This document shows positions 13,241-22,201 of a DNA stretch of 32,360 bases, one piece after another. The position numbers and the translations under genes are program-made. Numbering within the stretch: position 1 is the stretch's first letter; each line of letters begins with the position of its first letter. The stretch comes from Anaerospora hongkongensis (lineage in GTDB: Bacteria > Bacillota > Negativicutes > Sporomusales > DSM-15969): contig NZ_SLUI01000023.1 in assembly GCF_004339805.1 (NCBI RefSeq), positions 1 through 32,360 on the forward strand. Direction: 5' to 3'. The notes beneath the pieces are model-generated. The model saw nothing but the letters and a program-made list of their open reading frames with translations. It was not told where the DNA came from and ran no database searches.

Positions 13241-14854
13241 TCAATTTAAAAATCGATCAATTCGGTTCATATCCCAGGTATGTTTTAAGTCCGTATAAGC
13301 ACTACCTTCCTGGTACTGCTTCGCAAGAGCCTCCTTGCTTGCAGCATCGATGCCGCGTTGCTTAAGTAGTGCTGCTGCATCCTTAAACAGTGGAGTCATA
13401 GTTTTATAGTTTTCCTTACGAACATCGTCAGGAGTTTTGTTAGACTGCAGCGCCGCTATTGCTTGTTTACTATTCGCAGCCGCTTTAGCAGCTTCAGGGG
13501 TTTCTACCGTCAAGCCGCCAGGCTGCTTTACCACACCAGGATTAATTGATCCACCGCCCAGGTAGCTACCTAAAGAATTTAGTAGACTTCCTACGCCGTT
13601 CAGCAGGCCCGTATTGTTATCACTTACCTTATTACTGTTGTTATTATTAGGGAAGCCTTGCGGAGCTGTAAGTTGTTGCATAGTCGTAGTTGGCTCAGCT
13701 ATTGTATTTAAGTCCATCTGACCTGCCTGCTGACCACCAGTATCGTTGCCGTTAATAGGCTCTACCTTTCCCTTATCTTTTTCCTTAGTTTCTTTACTTA
13801 GCTGAGGAAGTGTATCCAATGTATCGAATCCTAAACCAGATTGATAAGCGTTATTGTTGTATTCTGTGCCGTTTTGCTCGTTAGCGGTCGCAAAAGTATT
13901 AAGCTCGTTAACTAGCGTCCGGACTATTACAGTAACAGTACCTTTACGAGGAGGTTTATTAGGTAGAAGTTCGGCATATCTAAATTTAAAGGTTTTCTCT
14001 GCCTTGGTGGCCTGTGCATACCATTCAGATTTGTTGAGCACTGGTGCGCCCCAAACTACACAAGGTCCAAAAGTAAACACGCCAGCCGAATAGGTTACAT
14101 TAGTGCGTACCAGTGGGTTAAGCGGGTCTATATAGCCGAAAGCTCGAACGCATTGCGGTCCATCGATTTTAACGGAGAAGGAACTGTTGTCTGACAGCTT
14201 AAAAGCAAGCTGGCCTGCAATCTGAGACATCTCTTGCTCCGTAATACCACCATTCGGAATATTTGCGTTTCCCTGCCCCATCGATTGCTCCGTACCTGTG
14301 CTTTCTATAACTTCACCAGTGGAGTATTGACCGGAGACACTACCGAGAGCACTGGCAGGATTAGCGGTAAGAGCCGTACCATTTGCAAGCATACCTAATG
14401 TTCCTGTTTCCGGATTAATTAAATCCCCGCCTTTTCCAATAACTGCAGGAATCTCGGTGGCAACGCCACTGTTAAGACTAGCTACAGCAGATGCGAGATC
14501 ATCGGCGCTGCCGCCAATGTGCCCAAACGCCTCCTGTATGGCAAGCGAAATGCCTTCATCCATCGTTTTATTACCTAAAACATTTGTTTGTAAAAACTTG
14601 TCTACGAATCTTGCTCCAAAGTCTTTTATAGCTTGTGTAGGATTGGTTGCTAAAGTATTTACAGCACTATACGCCTTAGCGCCACAGCTGGGATCGTTTG
14701 TAATATTCATAATTCCAAGGCATTTATCGTTTACGTTTATCCCTGTAATTACGGAAGGAATACCCGCTTGGTTTATAGTGTTTGCTGCCTCTGTAGTAGA
14801 GCAGACGGAGGCCAGAGCCACCGCCAAAACACTGGCTAATAGGTGTTTTTTCAC
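13241..14854 (-). CDS. Large secreted protein, function unknown (537 aa)
   Basis: Starts at GTG 14854 after GAGGTGATAAAAT. A signal peptide occupies residues 1-23 (basic MKKH, hydrophobic core, EAA site). Paired cysteines in CLGIMNITNDPSC and in QCVRAFG...FGPCVVW suggest disulfides outside the cytoplasm. The middle is Gly/Ser/Asn-rich and the linker at about 360-440 is low-complexity (Asn, Gly, Thr). The C-terminus is a charged helical region. It follows the 796-aa secreted gene by 11 bases. Perhaps a surface, adhesion or secretion component; no family recognised. Confidence 0.72.
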   Translation of the reverse strand: MKKHLLASVLAVALASVCSTTEAANTINQAGIPSVITGINVNDKCLGIMNITNDPSCGAKAYSAVNTLATNPTQAIKDFGARFVDKFLQTNVLGNKTMDEGISLAIQEAFGHIGGSADDLASAVASLNSGVATEIPAVIGKGGDLINPETGTLGMLANGTALTANPASALGSVSGQYSTGEVIESTGTEQSMGQGNANIPNGGITEQEMSQIAGQLAFKLSDNSSFSVKIDGPQCVRAFGYIDPLNPLVRTNVTYSAGVFTFGPCVVWGAPVLNKSEWYAQATKAEKTFKFRYAELLPNKPPRKGTVTVIVRTLVNELNTFATANEQNGTEYNNNAYQSGLGFDTLDTLPQLSKETKEKDKGKVEPINGNDTGGQQAGQMDLNTIAEPTTTMQQLTAPQGFPNNNNSNKVSDNNTGLLNGVGSLLNSLGSYLGGGSINPGVVKQPGGLTVETPEAAKAAANSKQAIAALQSNKTPDDVRKENYKTMTPLFKDAAALLKQRGIDAASKEALAKQYQEGSAYTDLKHTWDMNRIDRFLN

Positions 14855-14865
14855 ATTTTATCACC

Positions 14866-17256
14866 TCACTTTTCGCTACCATGTATTGTATTTATTGTGC
14901 CAGTAGCAACGCCTGTGACTGCTCCAGTCGATTGTTTTATAAAGGATTGTGCTATCTTATCTCCTAGATCGGCGTTTCTCGCGACTTCTTTGTACATTTT
15001 TTCAATTAACGCGTCGGTGTCACGAATGGCTTTAAATTCATTAGCCAATGTTACACCTTCGTCTAACATTGGTTTTGTGACTTCGTCCGTATTTTCAAAC
15101 GCTTCGCGTCTCCACATACCAGCAGAATCCTTAGCTCCTTTCCTACCCTTGGATAGGTTAGCAAGCATGTCCTCATATCGTTTGGAGTCGCGGATGACCA
15201 CAGGGCTTTTAAGATACTCCTTACATGACTTCTGCAATTGCAGAAGTTCTTTCCCTGAAATTTGTACCGATGCATTTCCAAGACGCTTAGAAATATTAGC
15301 TAGATTATCTGTTTTTGCAACAACGGAAAGAGCTGTATCAAGTTTTGTGCTTGTGGGAATGCGTATTGCATCCTCAGTTACCGTATAAGATAAACGCTCG
15401 CCCAACTTAATACCAGCGCCTTTAGCAGCTTGATTTTTAAGCAATTGTTTGCCCCATGCGCCGCCTAAACCAGCCATTGCTGCAGAAAGAGCACCTTCTA
15501 TAGCTAATTCGCCTTTATTATTATCCCAAACATAATTTACGTAGTCAGCGGCTTGCACTGCAAAAGAATTAAAACTTGCACCGTCCATAATAGCAGCTCC
15601 CATTACAACCAATGCCGTTATGCCTAAACCAGTAAGAACAACAGGCCAAGAGACTAAAGCTCCAAAACCTATAGCAACCAGGACACCTACACCTATTAGA
15701 GCACCTAAAATTGATGCTCCTACGGTCATTAACCCTTTAGCGAATTTACTACCAGGCAGCTCCGCAGTAATTGTAGTTGGATCAATTTTGTTATAAGGAC
15801 TATTAGCTTTAGCATTTAAACAAAGCTCCAGAGCTTTTTGAAAACCTTTGGTTTTTTTTACGCATTCATCATAATCAGCCTGGCTAAGACTATCGGGTTT
15901 CGGAACTGTTGTAGTTGTAGCTGGAGATGTAGTTGGTACAGTTGGAGTAACCCCTGATCCGGCAACTACAGGAGCACCGGCGATAACCGGCGAATTAGTA
16001 CCCAAATTAGCCATCATAGCAGCTACTCGCTTTTGGTAATCGTCGTTAGCTACTTTTGTATCAAGCTGAGGATTGTCTTTTCTGTATTTTGCTTTTTCTT
16101 GTTGTTTATTTACAGGATCAGCACCTGAATTTAAAGAAACGAGCGTATATTTGCCATTTTTTTCAGCACGCAGTATACCGTCCGAACATAATTCTTTGCC
16201 CTCTGCTAAATAAGTGGCTTTTTTGGCGTTGATTTCTACGGGTACTTCTTGGTCTTTCACGAAAGCGGTAAACTTACCATCTTCAGTAATTATTTTTTCG
16301 ACTTCTCCACAAAAACCAGTATGTTTTAGTTCGGGGACTAGTTCAGCATCAATGTTGGCAAGCAATGCATCTCTTTCTTCATTAGATCGCCACAAACAGT
16401 TGTAACCAGGTATACAGGTATCACCGTCGTTATATTCTGCAGAATTCCCACCATTTTTTTGAGCAATAGCATTTGCTACGAATCCTTCATAACTAACGTT
16501 TGTTACGTAGAATTGTTGTTGCCCGAAGGCGTTTATAACCGAAACTGTTACCTGTGCTACATTTAAATGCGTTCCTGGCTGTGCAGTTTCGACAATTTTT
16601 ACGGCTTGTCCATTTTTCTTAATTTCTGTTTGTCCTACAGACATCCCCACAATCTTATAATTTTGGTTAATTTCCTTTACTGTTGGGATTATATAAATCG
16701 GATATCCCGTATAAGGATATGGAGGGTCTGCCCGGAGCTGGAACAATATTGCCCCATCTGGTAACGTATTCTTCTCTAAGTCCTTTTTATGCCAAACTTT
16801 TTCAGAAGTCTTAGCATTTGCAGAAACTACACCCGTACCGTCCGTCATACCCTTAATTACTTTTGTACCGTCTGGAGCTGTAATTGTTGCTAGTGCCTTT
16901 TCTTTATCAATGGCGTTTTCACGATCAAGTGCGTTTTGTTTTGCCATATTATCCGCAACTGCAATTCCTAGATTGCGCAAAGATTTATCTCTATTTATTT
17001 TTACAGAATCATCTAGTCCATAACTGTAATAATCGTATTTATCGCGTTTTCCTTCATAAATTGGCCTCCAGAGGTTAAATAGATTATAAAAAGTTTCCTT
17101 AAATCCGTTATCTTTATAGCTAGCATTAACATCAGCTGCATATTGAGTTGCCATTGTTTTTACTGTATTAACATTTGCCGGCGAATCTATCGCAAACGCT
17201 GTATTGGCGCTAAGTAAAGTTATCATTGCGGCAGTAAGTATTATTTTCCCTTTCAT
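14866..17256 (-). CDS. Large exported protein with internal membrane segments (796 aa)
   Basis: Starts at ATG after GGCGGTGG. Residues 1-22 form a signal peptide (TAFA cleavage). About 30-400 form a large exported region with a few Cys. A Thr/Pro-rich linker (about 435-460) precedes hydrophobic helices at roughly 510-560, rich in Gly/Ala. The C-terminal 230 residues are soluble, helical and Lys-rich. The plan (exported head, PT linker, membrane span, second soluble domain) fits a surface anchor or effector-delivery protein, but no family motif is recognisable. Middle gene of the 17779-13241 operon. Confidence 0.72.
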   Translation of the reverse strand: MKGKIILTAAMITLLSANTAFAIDSPANVNTVKTMATQYAADVNASYKDNGFKETFYNLFNLWRPIYEGKRDKYDYYSYGLDDSVKINRDKSLRNLGIAVADNMAKQNALDRENAIDKEKALATITAPDGTKVIKGMTDGTGVVSANAKTSEKVWHKKDLEKNTLPDGAILFQLRADPPYPYTGYPIYIIPTVKEINQNYKIVGMSVGQTEIKKNGQAVKIVETAQPGTHLNVAQVTVSVINAFGQQQFYVTNVSYEGFVANAIAQKNGGNSAEYNDGDTCIPGYNCLWRSNEERDALLANIDAELVPELKHTGFCGEVEKIITEDGKFTAFVKDQEVPVEINAKKATYLAEGKELCSDGILRAEKNGKYTLVSLNSGADPVNKQQEKAKYRKDNPQLDTKVANDDYQKRVAAMMANLGTNSPVIAGAPVVAGSGVTPTVPTTSPATTTTVPKPDSLSQADYDECVKKTKGFQKALELCLNAKANSPYNKIDPTTITAELPGSKFAKGLMTVGASILGALIGVGVLVAIGFGALVSWPVVLTGLGITALVVMGAAIMDGASFNSFAVQAADYVNYVWDNNKGELAIEGALSAAMAGLGGAWGKQLLKNQAAKGAGIKLGERLSYTVTEDAIRIPTSTKLDTALSVVAKTDNLANISKRLGNASVQISGKELLQLQKSCKEYLKSPVVIRDSKRYEDMLANLSKGRKGAKDSAGMWRREAFENTDEVTKPMLDEGVTLANEFKAIRDTDALIEKMYKEVARNADLGDKIAQSFIKQSTGAVTGVATGTINTIHGSEK

Positions 17257-17267
17257 TTTTCCACCGC

Positions 17268-17672
17268 CTAATTTTTAATATCTAACATTTTTTTAAGCGA
17301 TTTTCCGCTTACACATATAAACCGATGTTCCATGTAAACCTCTAATGGTAAGTTATTTACAGCCCTTCTTAGCGTTTTTTTGTTTACACCTAACAAGTCG
17401 GCAGCTGCTTGCAAGGTATAGCCATCAGCGTAAAGGAATTTGTCGCACAAGCACTTGTCAATTTTCTTTTCCAGAGCTTTTAAAGGTATAACAAGCCGCT
17501 TGTTTATCTTTACAGCTATCAATTCATCGGCGGCGATCCAGTTAAGGATGGTGTTTTCTGTACGTCCGGAGATTTGGGCAGCTTCTTGCGGACTAACGGC
17601 TAAACGACGGTCCATCTCGGGGATTGGTACAGGTACAAAGTCAAGCATCTGTTTTTGCGACCATTTAGCCAT
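17268..17672 (-). CDS. Double excisionase-like HTH regulator (134 aa)
   Basis: Two HTH_17-like units: residues about 26-70 (VSPQEAAQISGRTENTILNW...RLVIPLKAL) and about 82-130 (YTLQAAADLLGVNKKTLRRA...). The ATG overlaps the stop of the 35-aa gene (TAATG) and AAGAAGGGGG precedes it. It lies 11 bases before the 796-aa secreted gene. It probably controls the operon or a recombination site; tandem HTH units suggest binding to two half-sites. Confidence 0.7.
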   Translation of the reverse strand: MAKWSQKQMLDFVPVPIPEMDRRLAVSPQEAAQISGRTENTILNWIAADELIAVKINKRLVIPLKALEKKIDKCLCDKFLYADGYTLQAAADLLGVNKKTLRRAVNNLPLEVYMEHRFICVSGKSLKKMLDIKN

Positions 17673-17779
17673 TAATAAGCCCCCTTCTTATAAAAATCGT
17701 AAAATAGAACTATAATAGACCAAAAGGTGATCCAGCCTGCTCCAACGTGCTTCGCAATATCCGTTTTATCATGTTTCAT
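17672..17779 (-). CDS. Small single-span membrane protein (35 aa)
   Basis: The chain is basic at the N-terminus, then GAGWITFWSIIVLFYDFY forms one transmembrane helix, with a KKGAY tail. GAGGTG stands before the ATG and the stop overlaps the next start (TAATG), so it is translated and coupled. First gene of the operon, right after a leader terminator. It could be a small toxin-like, holin-like or assembly peptide. Confidence 0.65.
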   Translation of the reverse strand: MKHDKTDIAKHVGAGWITFWSIIVLFYDFYKKGAY

Positions 17780-17793
17780 TTTTTCACCTCTAA

Positions 17794-17832
17794 AAAAATA
17801 GCAGGACACCGCATATAACGGTAATCCTGCTT
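17794..17832 (-). terminator. Leader terminator before the secreted-protein operon
   Basis: On minus, AGCAGGA and TCCTGCT pair over a 20-base loop and are followed by ATTTTTTTA, ending about 15 bases before the first start codon. The operon must be read through it, so expression is probably attenuated. Confidence 0.6.
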
Positions 17833-17924
17833 ATTGTTTATTAACATAAGTTTACTACCAAAAACCCTATAGACCAAATTTCACTCACGGTTTTTAGATA
17901 GGTTTTTAGTCCTGATTTTCAACA

Positions 17925-18001
17925 TAAAAAAGCCTCCGAGAGGCTTTAATTTCATTTGAGAGGTTGCATAAGCAACCGCTGCCCGCGTGGGGCAAAGTTA
18001 A
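17925..18001 (-). ncRNA. Candidate small RNA upstream of the secreted-protein operon
   Basis: A minus-strand promoter (TTGTCA 18031-18036, 16 bases, TATAGT 18009-18014) predicts a start near 18001. The RNA would contain a perfect GGTTGC/GCAACC hairpin. It would end at AAAGCCTC/GAGGCTTT followed by TTTTTT. It is about 77 nt with no reading frame. Confidence 0.52.
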
Positions 18002-18008
18002 GTAACTG

Positions 18009-18036
18009 ACTATAACATTATTTTTTAAAATGACAA
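18009..18036 (-). promoter_or_regulatory. Promoter of the 17925-18001 RNA
   Basis: TTGTCA, 16 bases, TATAGT on the minus strand. Confidence 0.5.
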
Positions 18037-18202
18037 TAAATATTAATATTACAGCTCTATTTTATTATCGTTTAGAGGGATCAGCTTCTCTTTCGCCATT
18101 TTTAATTAGGTAGAAGTTCCGACATAGAATAAGGGAAATATTGCAGGAAATACATTTTTTTACCAGAATAAAAATTATTGCAAACTAATTGGAGGGGATA
18201 CT

Positions 18203-18742
18203 TTGAGGAAATTGTCAATTCTATTAGCATTATTCATTTGCTTCAATATTAATTTAGCTTTTGCCTCAACAGAACAAGACATATTGGCGGAATTTAAACA
18301 ATTGGCTAAAGCGCATATGGAAAGTTATAAAACTGATAGTAGAGAAAAAATTACTTTCGCACCAAAAGAAACTATTCCAGGCACAAAGTTTATAACAGAA
18401 GCTCGATGGATTAAAGACAAATACATAGTTCATGAAGACTATAAAATTGACGTTCAAAAGACTAATTCATTAGTGTCTCCATATATAGGGGTACTTGTAT
18501 TTAAACTAGATAGATACGTAGTGACAAGCTATATTTCAAAAGAGGATGCCGAGAAAAAAGAATATCCGCCAATCGATTTACGATGGCAAACTGAACATAA
18601 GCATACTTATGCATTCCAAGATGGTAAATGGATAACCACAGAAAGAAAAAGCAGATATCCATTAATGTATGATGTTCCCTCTATGCAAGAATGGAAAAGT
18701 TGTGAATCAGATAATACTTCATGTTTTGAGAAACCCCTTTAG
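18203..18742 (+). CDS. Secreted protein of unknown function (179 aa)
   Basis: Starts at TTG 18203, six bases after GGAGGGG. Residues 1-21 are a signal peptide (MRKLSILLALFICF..., AFA site). The mature part is a mixed alpha/beta domain with many charged residues and a near C-terminal Cys pair (KSCESDNTSC). No lipobox. Monocistronic between non-coding stretches. It may be a small periplasmic-type factor; no family recognised. Confidence 0.7.
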   Translation: MRKLSILLALFICFNINLAFASTEQDILAEFKQLAKAHMESYKTDSREKITFAPKETIPGTKFITEARWIKDKYIVHEDYKIDVQKTNSLVSPYIGVLVFKLDRYVVTSYISKEDAEKKEYPPIDLRWQTEHKHTYAFQDGKWITTERKSRYPLMYDVPSMQEWKSCESDNTSCFEKPL

Positions 18743-18836
18743 TTTTGTACCCTATATCAAACTTGATGTTGGGACTTATTTCTCAACTTAAAAAAAGCGG
18801 ATTGCGCGATCTTTGTTCTTTATAGTTGGTAACAGT

Positions 18837-18870
18837 AAAAGCTGTACGGGTTGATCCCGTACAGCTTTTT
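18837..18870 (+). terminator. Strong terminator downstream of the 18203 gene
   Basis: AAAAGCTGTACGGG pairs with CCCGTACAGCTTTT over 5 bases, then a T-run. Confidence 0.85.
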
Positions 18871-18952
18871 AACACTGCGTATGTGATTTTTTCTATTTTT
18901 CACCTCGCAAAACAAAACCAACTTGAATACAAGTATTCTGCGGTACTCATTA

Positions 18953-19078
18953 CTAATACTCAATCTTTTTACCTTGCTCGATGACGCACACCGTGTACTG
19001 TAGATATTTAATAACCGCTTTAGGGCTTGATTCTTTTAACATTTGTAGAGCTTGGGAGTTAATGATTACTTTATCCAT
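18953..19078 (-). CDS. Small protein cotranscribed with the integrase (41 aa)
   Basis: MDKVIINSQALQMLKESS begins the chain; the ATG follows GAGGTGAACAGG, which overlaps the end of the integrase gene, so translation is probably coupled. Size and position fit a small recombination accessory or excisionase-like factor, but the sequence shows no clear HTH. The frame is open further upstream inside the integrase gene; the start here is chosen on the ribosome site. Confidence 0.55.
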   Translation of the reverse strand: MDKVIINSQALQMLKESSPKAVIKYLQYTVCVIEQGKKIEY

Positions 19079-19088
19079 CCTGTTCACC

Positions 19089-20183
19089 TCATTTTTTCTT
19101 TTTTGCGTATTGGGTATAACCGCTTTTGTACCTTTTGCTGATCGAACTTCTGGTATGACCAGTGAAACGGGAGAGCTTAGCGAAAATTTTATGGACATTC
19201 TTTTCACCTTCACTTAGCTCATTGAATTTTCTATCTACAAAGCTCCAGCGCAGCCCATGCGTTCCATTAAATTTCTCGCCATTTTTTTCTACGGCTTTTC
19301 TGAGTGCATTTGAATAGCTACGTTCGCTAATCTTGAATGCACCTTTGTTTTCAATCGCTTCTTTGACTTTATACCAAGTGTCTAAAGGAACGGTTATGGT
19401 ACGTGGCCTTCCCCCCTTCGTATTAGTGAGGCGAATTTGTCCCGGCGGTAATGGATTGCCTTCACGATCCACAAGATTTTTCGCTGTTAAATTTGAGATT
19501 TCCTTAACCCGTGCGCCTCCGAACCCTTGTAGTTCTGCAGCCGTTTTGTAATCATCTTTTTTTAAGTTATTTATAATACCAGGTACATCGATATATTTTC
19601 GATTCACGACCTCACCGGTCTTCTCGTAGCTTTTGTTTATCGCTTGCCGGCAATTCTCCAAAGCTGTTGAGAAATTTCTAGGCAGGTTAGGTTGTTTGTC
19701 GTTTTTATGAGCCTCGCGATACTCAGCTCTTACTTTATCTAAGGCTTGCGCCTTGCTTTCTTGATTTTGCATTTTTGGATCGATTTCGCGCCTGGTGATG
19801 TAAACATTAACTGCATATTCTAGCTTTTCTAACCTGGATACATATTGATAAACTGTGCTCCTCATACGGCCTTCATCGATTTTGAACTTAATAAATGCCT
19901 CGAAGTGTTCCGGTTTTACTTTTTCATAGTCCTTAACAGACTTCACGCCGTATTTTTCACATGCTTGTTTGTCCGCACAAAAATTACCAAAGTCCTTCCA
20001 AGTCGATGTAAGGTTCTCTTTTTGCTGTATTGAGTGTATTTTCGTCTGTTTGCCTAATTCATCCCAACCCGAAGCACCTTTATCCCTGGCTGCGCCCTTG
20101 TCATCGTGTTTAGATTCTCCTAATCCCATTATTCCGGTTCTATTAAACAGGTCTTCTACTTGTTCACCAATTTTTCCATTCAC
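19089..20183 (-). CDS. Full-length tyrosine recombinase / integrase (364 aa)
   Basis: Starts at GTG 20183 with AAAGGAG nine bases upstream. Residues 45-140 form the SAM-like core-binding domain (TWKDFGNFCAD... RSTVYQYVSRLEKL). The catalytic set is complete: R225 (GGARVKE), K256 (TKGGRP), H309-x-x-R312 (HGLRW), H343 (GHTRSS) and Y352 (SKRYKSG). It could integrate the plasmid or resolve multimers. AACGTAAAT at 20201-20209 is inverted at 20233-20241 just upstream, a possible binding or regulatory site. This is the second tyrosine recombinase on the plasmid and is distinct from the short one at 11481. Confidence 0.87.
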   Translation of the reverse strand: MNGKIGEQVEDLFNRTGIMGLGESKHDDKGAARDKGASGWDELGKQTKIHSIQQKENLTSTWKDFGNFCADKQACEKYGVKSVKDYEKVKPEHFEAFIKFKIDEGRMRSTVYQYVSRLEKLEYAVNVYITRREIDPKMQNQESKAQALDKVRAEYREAHKNDKQPNLPRNFSTALENCRQAINKSYEKTGEVVNRKYIDVPGIINNLKKDDYKTAAELQGFGGARVKEISNLTAKNLVDREGNPLPPGQIRLTNTKGGRPRTITVPLDTWYKVKEAIENKGAFKISERSYSNALRKAVEKNGEKFNGTHGLRWSFVDRKFNELSEGEKNVHKIFAKLSRFTGHTRSSISKRYKSGYTQYAKKKK

Positions 20184-20200
20184 AAAAGATATCTCCTTTT

Positions 20201-20241
20201 AACGTAAATTCGTTTTTTAGATGATAATTTACATTTACGTT
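20201..20241. repeat. 9-bp inverted repeat upstream of the integrase
   Basis: AACGTAAAT and ATTTACGTT flank 23 bases directly before the integrase ribosome site. Possible operator or attachment-site arm. Confidence 0.45.
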
Positions 20242-20296
20242 AAGTGCAAATTTCGCGCAGAAAAATTTAAAAATATAACTTTCAATAAAGAAAATT

Positions 20297-20330
20297 AGCC
20301 ACTACGCCCATCCCAGCGTAGTGGCTTTTA
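20297..20330 (+). terminator. Hairpin with T-run at the edge of the hairpin field
   Basis: AGCCACTACGC (20297-20307) pairs with GCGTAGTGGCT (20316-20326), then TTTT. No plus-strand gene ends here. Another perfect stem (CCGCCATGC, 20352-20360 with 20370-20378) follows. Confidence 0.55.
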
Positions 20331-20339
20331 AATAAGCGT

Positions 20340-21240
20340 TCATTATATCCCCCGCCATGCGTCCCTCTGGCATGGCGGTATAAACAAGCGTATTCAAGAA
20401 TAAACCCAATGGAATGACACTCTGGAGAATGTCCCCATGCGGAACTCCGTTACACTCTAGTTCCGCGCCTCCTCCGACTGCTTACGCGAGTGTTAAAGTC
20501 AAAAGGGTCTTTGGAAGGAACCGGCTCATCATTCGCCCCGGTTCCTTCCAAACCATCCTCCCTTTCATGGAAGAAACGCCGCTACACTCTGTTTCTCCCT
20601 ATACCCACTTCCCCGACTGCTCCGCTTTTAGCATGAGTAAAAATTTCTACTGCTCCGCTTGCGTAAGGGGAGACGAAACCCTCGGAACGCCGCTGCACTC
20701 GTTCCGAACCTCCCCGCTAAATGTGTATGGCTAACGCATACACATTTAGCAGGGAGGTCGTGCTAAGCCGATCCAGCTTGCACTGTATAGATTTAGCCCT
20801 ATTCCAACAGAGCAAAAAATACGCAAATCCTATATAAAAAGTACGCACTTTTTGCGCACTTTTACGTCGCAGTATTATATCCATATAAAAGAAAGGATTT
20901 CTATATAAAGAAACAGGGTTGCATGGTATAAGGAAGAGGTTTTTATGTAGAGAAAACGGTTTATACTTTTAGACTCGCCACGTTGGAATCGCGTCGTCCG
21001 CGCACGCGCTCCTATCTCTTCCCCAACCTGGCTTCGCCTAAAAGTATAAACGGATATTATATAAACGAAGGTAAGGCTGTTTCTAATGGCACAGGGTACG
21101 GGCTTTGACAAGCCCTAATAGTAACTAATCATAGGCGCTGTCATGAGAGCTGTGCTCTCCCGCCATCGCCTACGACCAGTTACTATATATGGACGGCAAA
21201 GAACGCCGTCCATACCCCGTGCTGTACTGATTTTAGGACT
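20340..21240. other. Gene-free field of large hairpins, candidate transfer or single-strand origin
   Basis: No supported gene in about 900 bases. Three related hairpins share a GGAAC/GTTCC-type stem and a loop of the form CCGCTACACTC (20440-20465, 20572-20596, 20683-20706). Other perfect or near-perfect stems lie at 20510-20552 (15 bp), 20708-20758 (two stems of 7 and 14 bp), 20963-21051 (14-bp arms plus inner pairing), 21118-21184 (nested) and 21188-21214 (10 bp). Such density is typical of oriT or single-strand replication origins. No relaxase gene is visible, so mobilisation would need helpers. Confidence 0.5.
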
Positions 21241-21317
21241 AAAGTAGGATTTTACTCAAATTGCCTTAGTTTTTTTTTGCATTGTTGTTTCCTGCCTTTT
21301 ATACTGCATCCACAATA

Positions 21318-21530
21318 GCGTATTTATACGCGAAATAATACGTACAAATACGCATCTAAAAACTCGCTTTAATATAGGTTTTATAAGGATTCAAGCCATC
21401 TCACTACACAAAAACGTATTTATACGCGAAATTATGCGCATTTCTGCGCTTCTCTTTAAAACGTAGAAATCGCAAAAAAATGCGTACTTTCTACGACTGA
21501 AAATACGCGCTTATTAGCGTATTTATACGC
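21318..21530. repeat. Upstream iteron array of 14-bp palindromes, 22-bp phased
   Basis: The consensus is GCGTA-N4-TACGC. Sites: 21318-21331, 21340-21353, 21414-21427, 21436-21449, 21461-21474, 21482-21496 (5-base spacer), a half site at 21504-21508, and 21517-21530. Neighbouring start points differ by 21-22 bp in most cases, two helical turns. The array ends about 50 bases before the 21584 gene. Probably bound by that gene's product. Confidence 0.75.
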
Positions 21531-21583
21531 ATTGCAAAATGACCTCAAACCCAATATCTATATAGATTGAAAGGATGTTAAAA

Positions 21584-22165
21584 ATGGATTTTACAACAAT
21601 GGATGATTTAAAGATTTTTGAAAAAATAACGGGATTAACGACAAAAGAGATCAATGCGCTGCGCACATGGGCAAGTAGACAGTCACTTACTCTCTTTCTA
21701 ATGGAAGTTGAGGGCGCGAAGGACGAAGCCCGAACACTTCTTTCTAATCGATGTATAAACGTACTAAAAGTGAAGACAAACTCATTTCCTAAGAAAGAGC
21801 ACTATCCCGTAGCTCTTACTCTGATCGCCTACGCTATTGTTAAAGGAAAAATGACTACTAACCCTTACCGGTTGGCAGACGATACAGAAGCTATGCGTCA
21901 AATTGACATTCGTGTCAGCCGCATGGACGCTGTTAAATCTGAAAAAAAGAGAATGAGTAAAAAATCCGCCTATAATAAAATTAGAAATGAATTAGTACCT
22001 CTAATCAAAATACTACGTACAGTGCAAAAGCTAAGCTGGCAGGGAGTTGCAGACTATCTTCGCAAACATGAAGAGGTATCTGTCAATAAAGACTACCTCC
22101 GCAGAACGATCAAGGCAATTGAAGAAGAAAACCAACTTCATAAAGAATTATTTGGAGCCAAATAA
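21584..22165 (+). CDS. DNA-binding protein, predicted iteron-binding plasmid factor (193 aa)
   Basis: Start ATG 21584 chosen because AAAGGA lies eight bases upstream; an earlier in-frame ATG overlaps that site. The chain is basic and helical. The C-terminus (LSWQGVADYLRKHEEVSVNKDYLRRTI) reads as a helix-turn-helix, like that in some TraK-like and plasmid accessory proteins. The gene lies between two arrays of matching 14-bp palindromes, so it most likely binds them, either as replication accessory/initiator or as transfer-region organiser. It is small for a replication initiator, and an AEP-type Rep exists elsewhere. Role inferred from context. Confidence 0.6.
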   Translation: MDFTTMDDLKIFEKITGLTTKEINALRTWASRQSLTLFLMEVEGAKDEARTLLSNRCINVLKVKTNSFPKKEHYPVALTLIAYAIVKGKMTTNPYRLADDTEAMRQIDIRVSRMDAVKSEKKRMSKKSAYNKIRNELVPLIKILRTVQKLSWQGVADYLRKHEEVSVNKDYLRRTIKAIEEENQLHKELFGAK

Positions 22166-22201
22166 AAAAAACATCGAGGATTTTACTCATGTCTCTTTTT
22201 T

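Noticed and set aside
18953..19213. Longer 86-codon version of the small gene after the integrase
   Set aside because: The upstream part overlaps the integrase in another frame; the ATG at 19078 has the better ribosome site.
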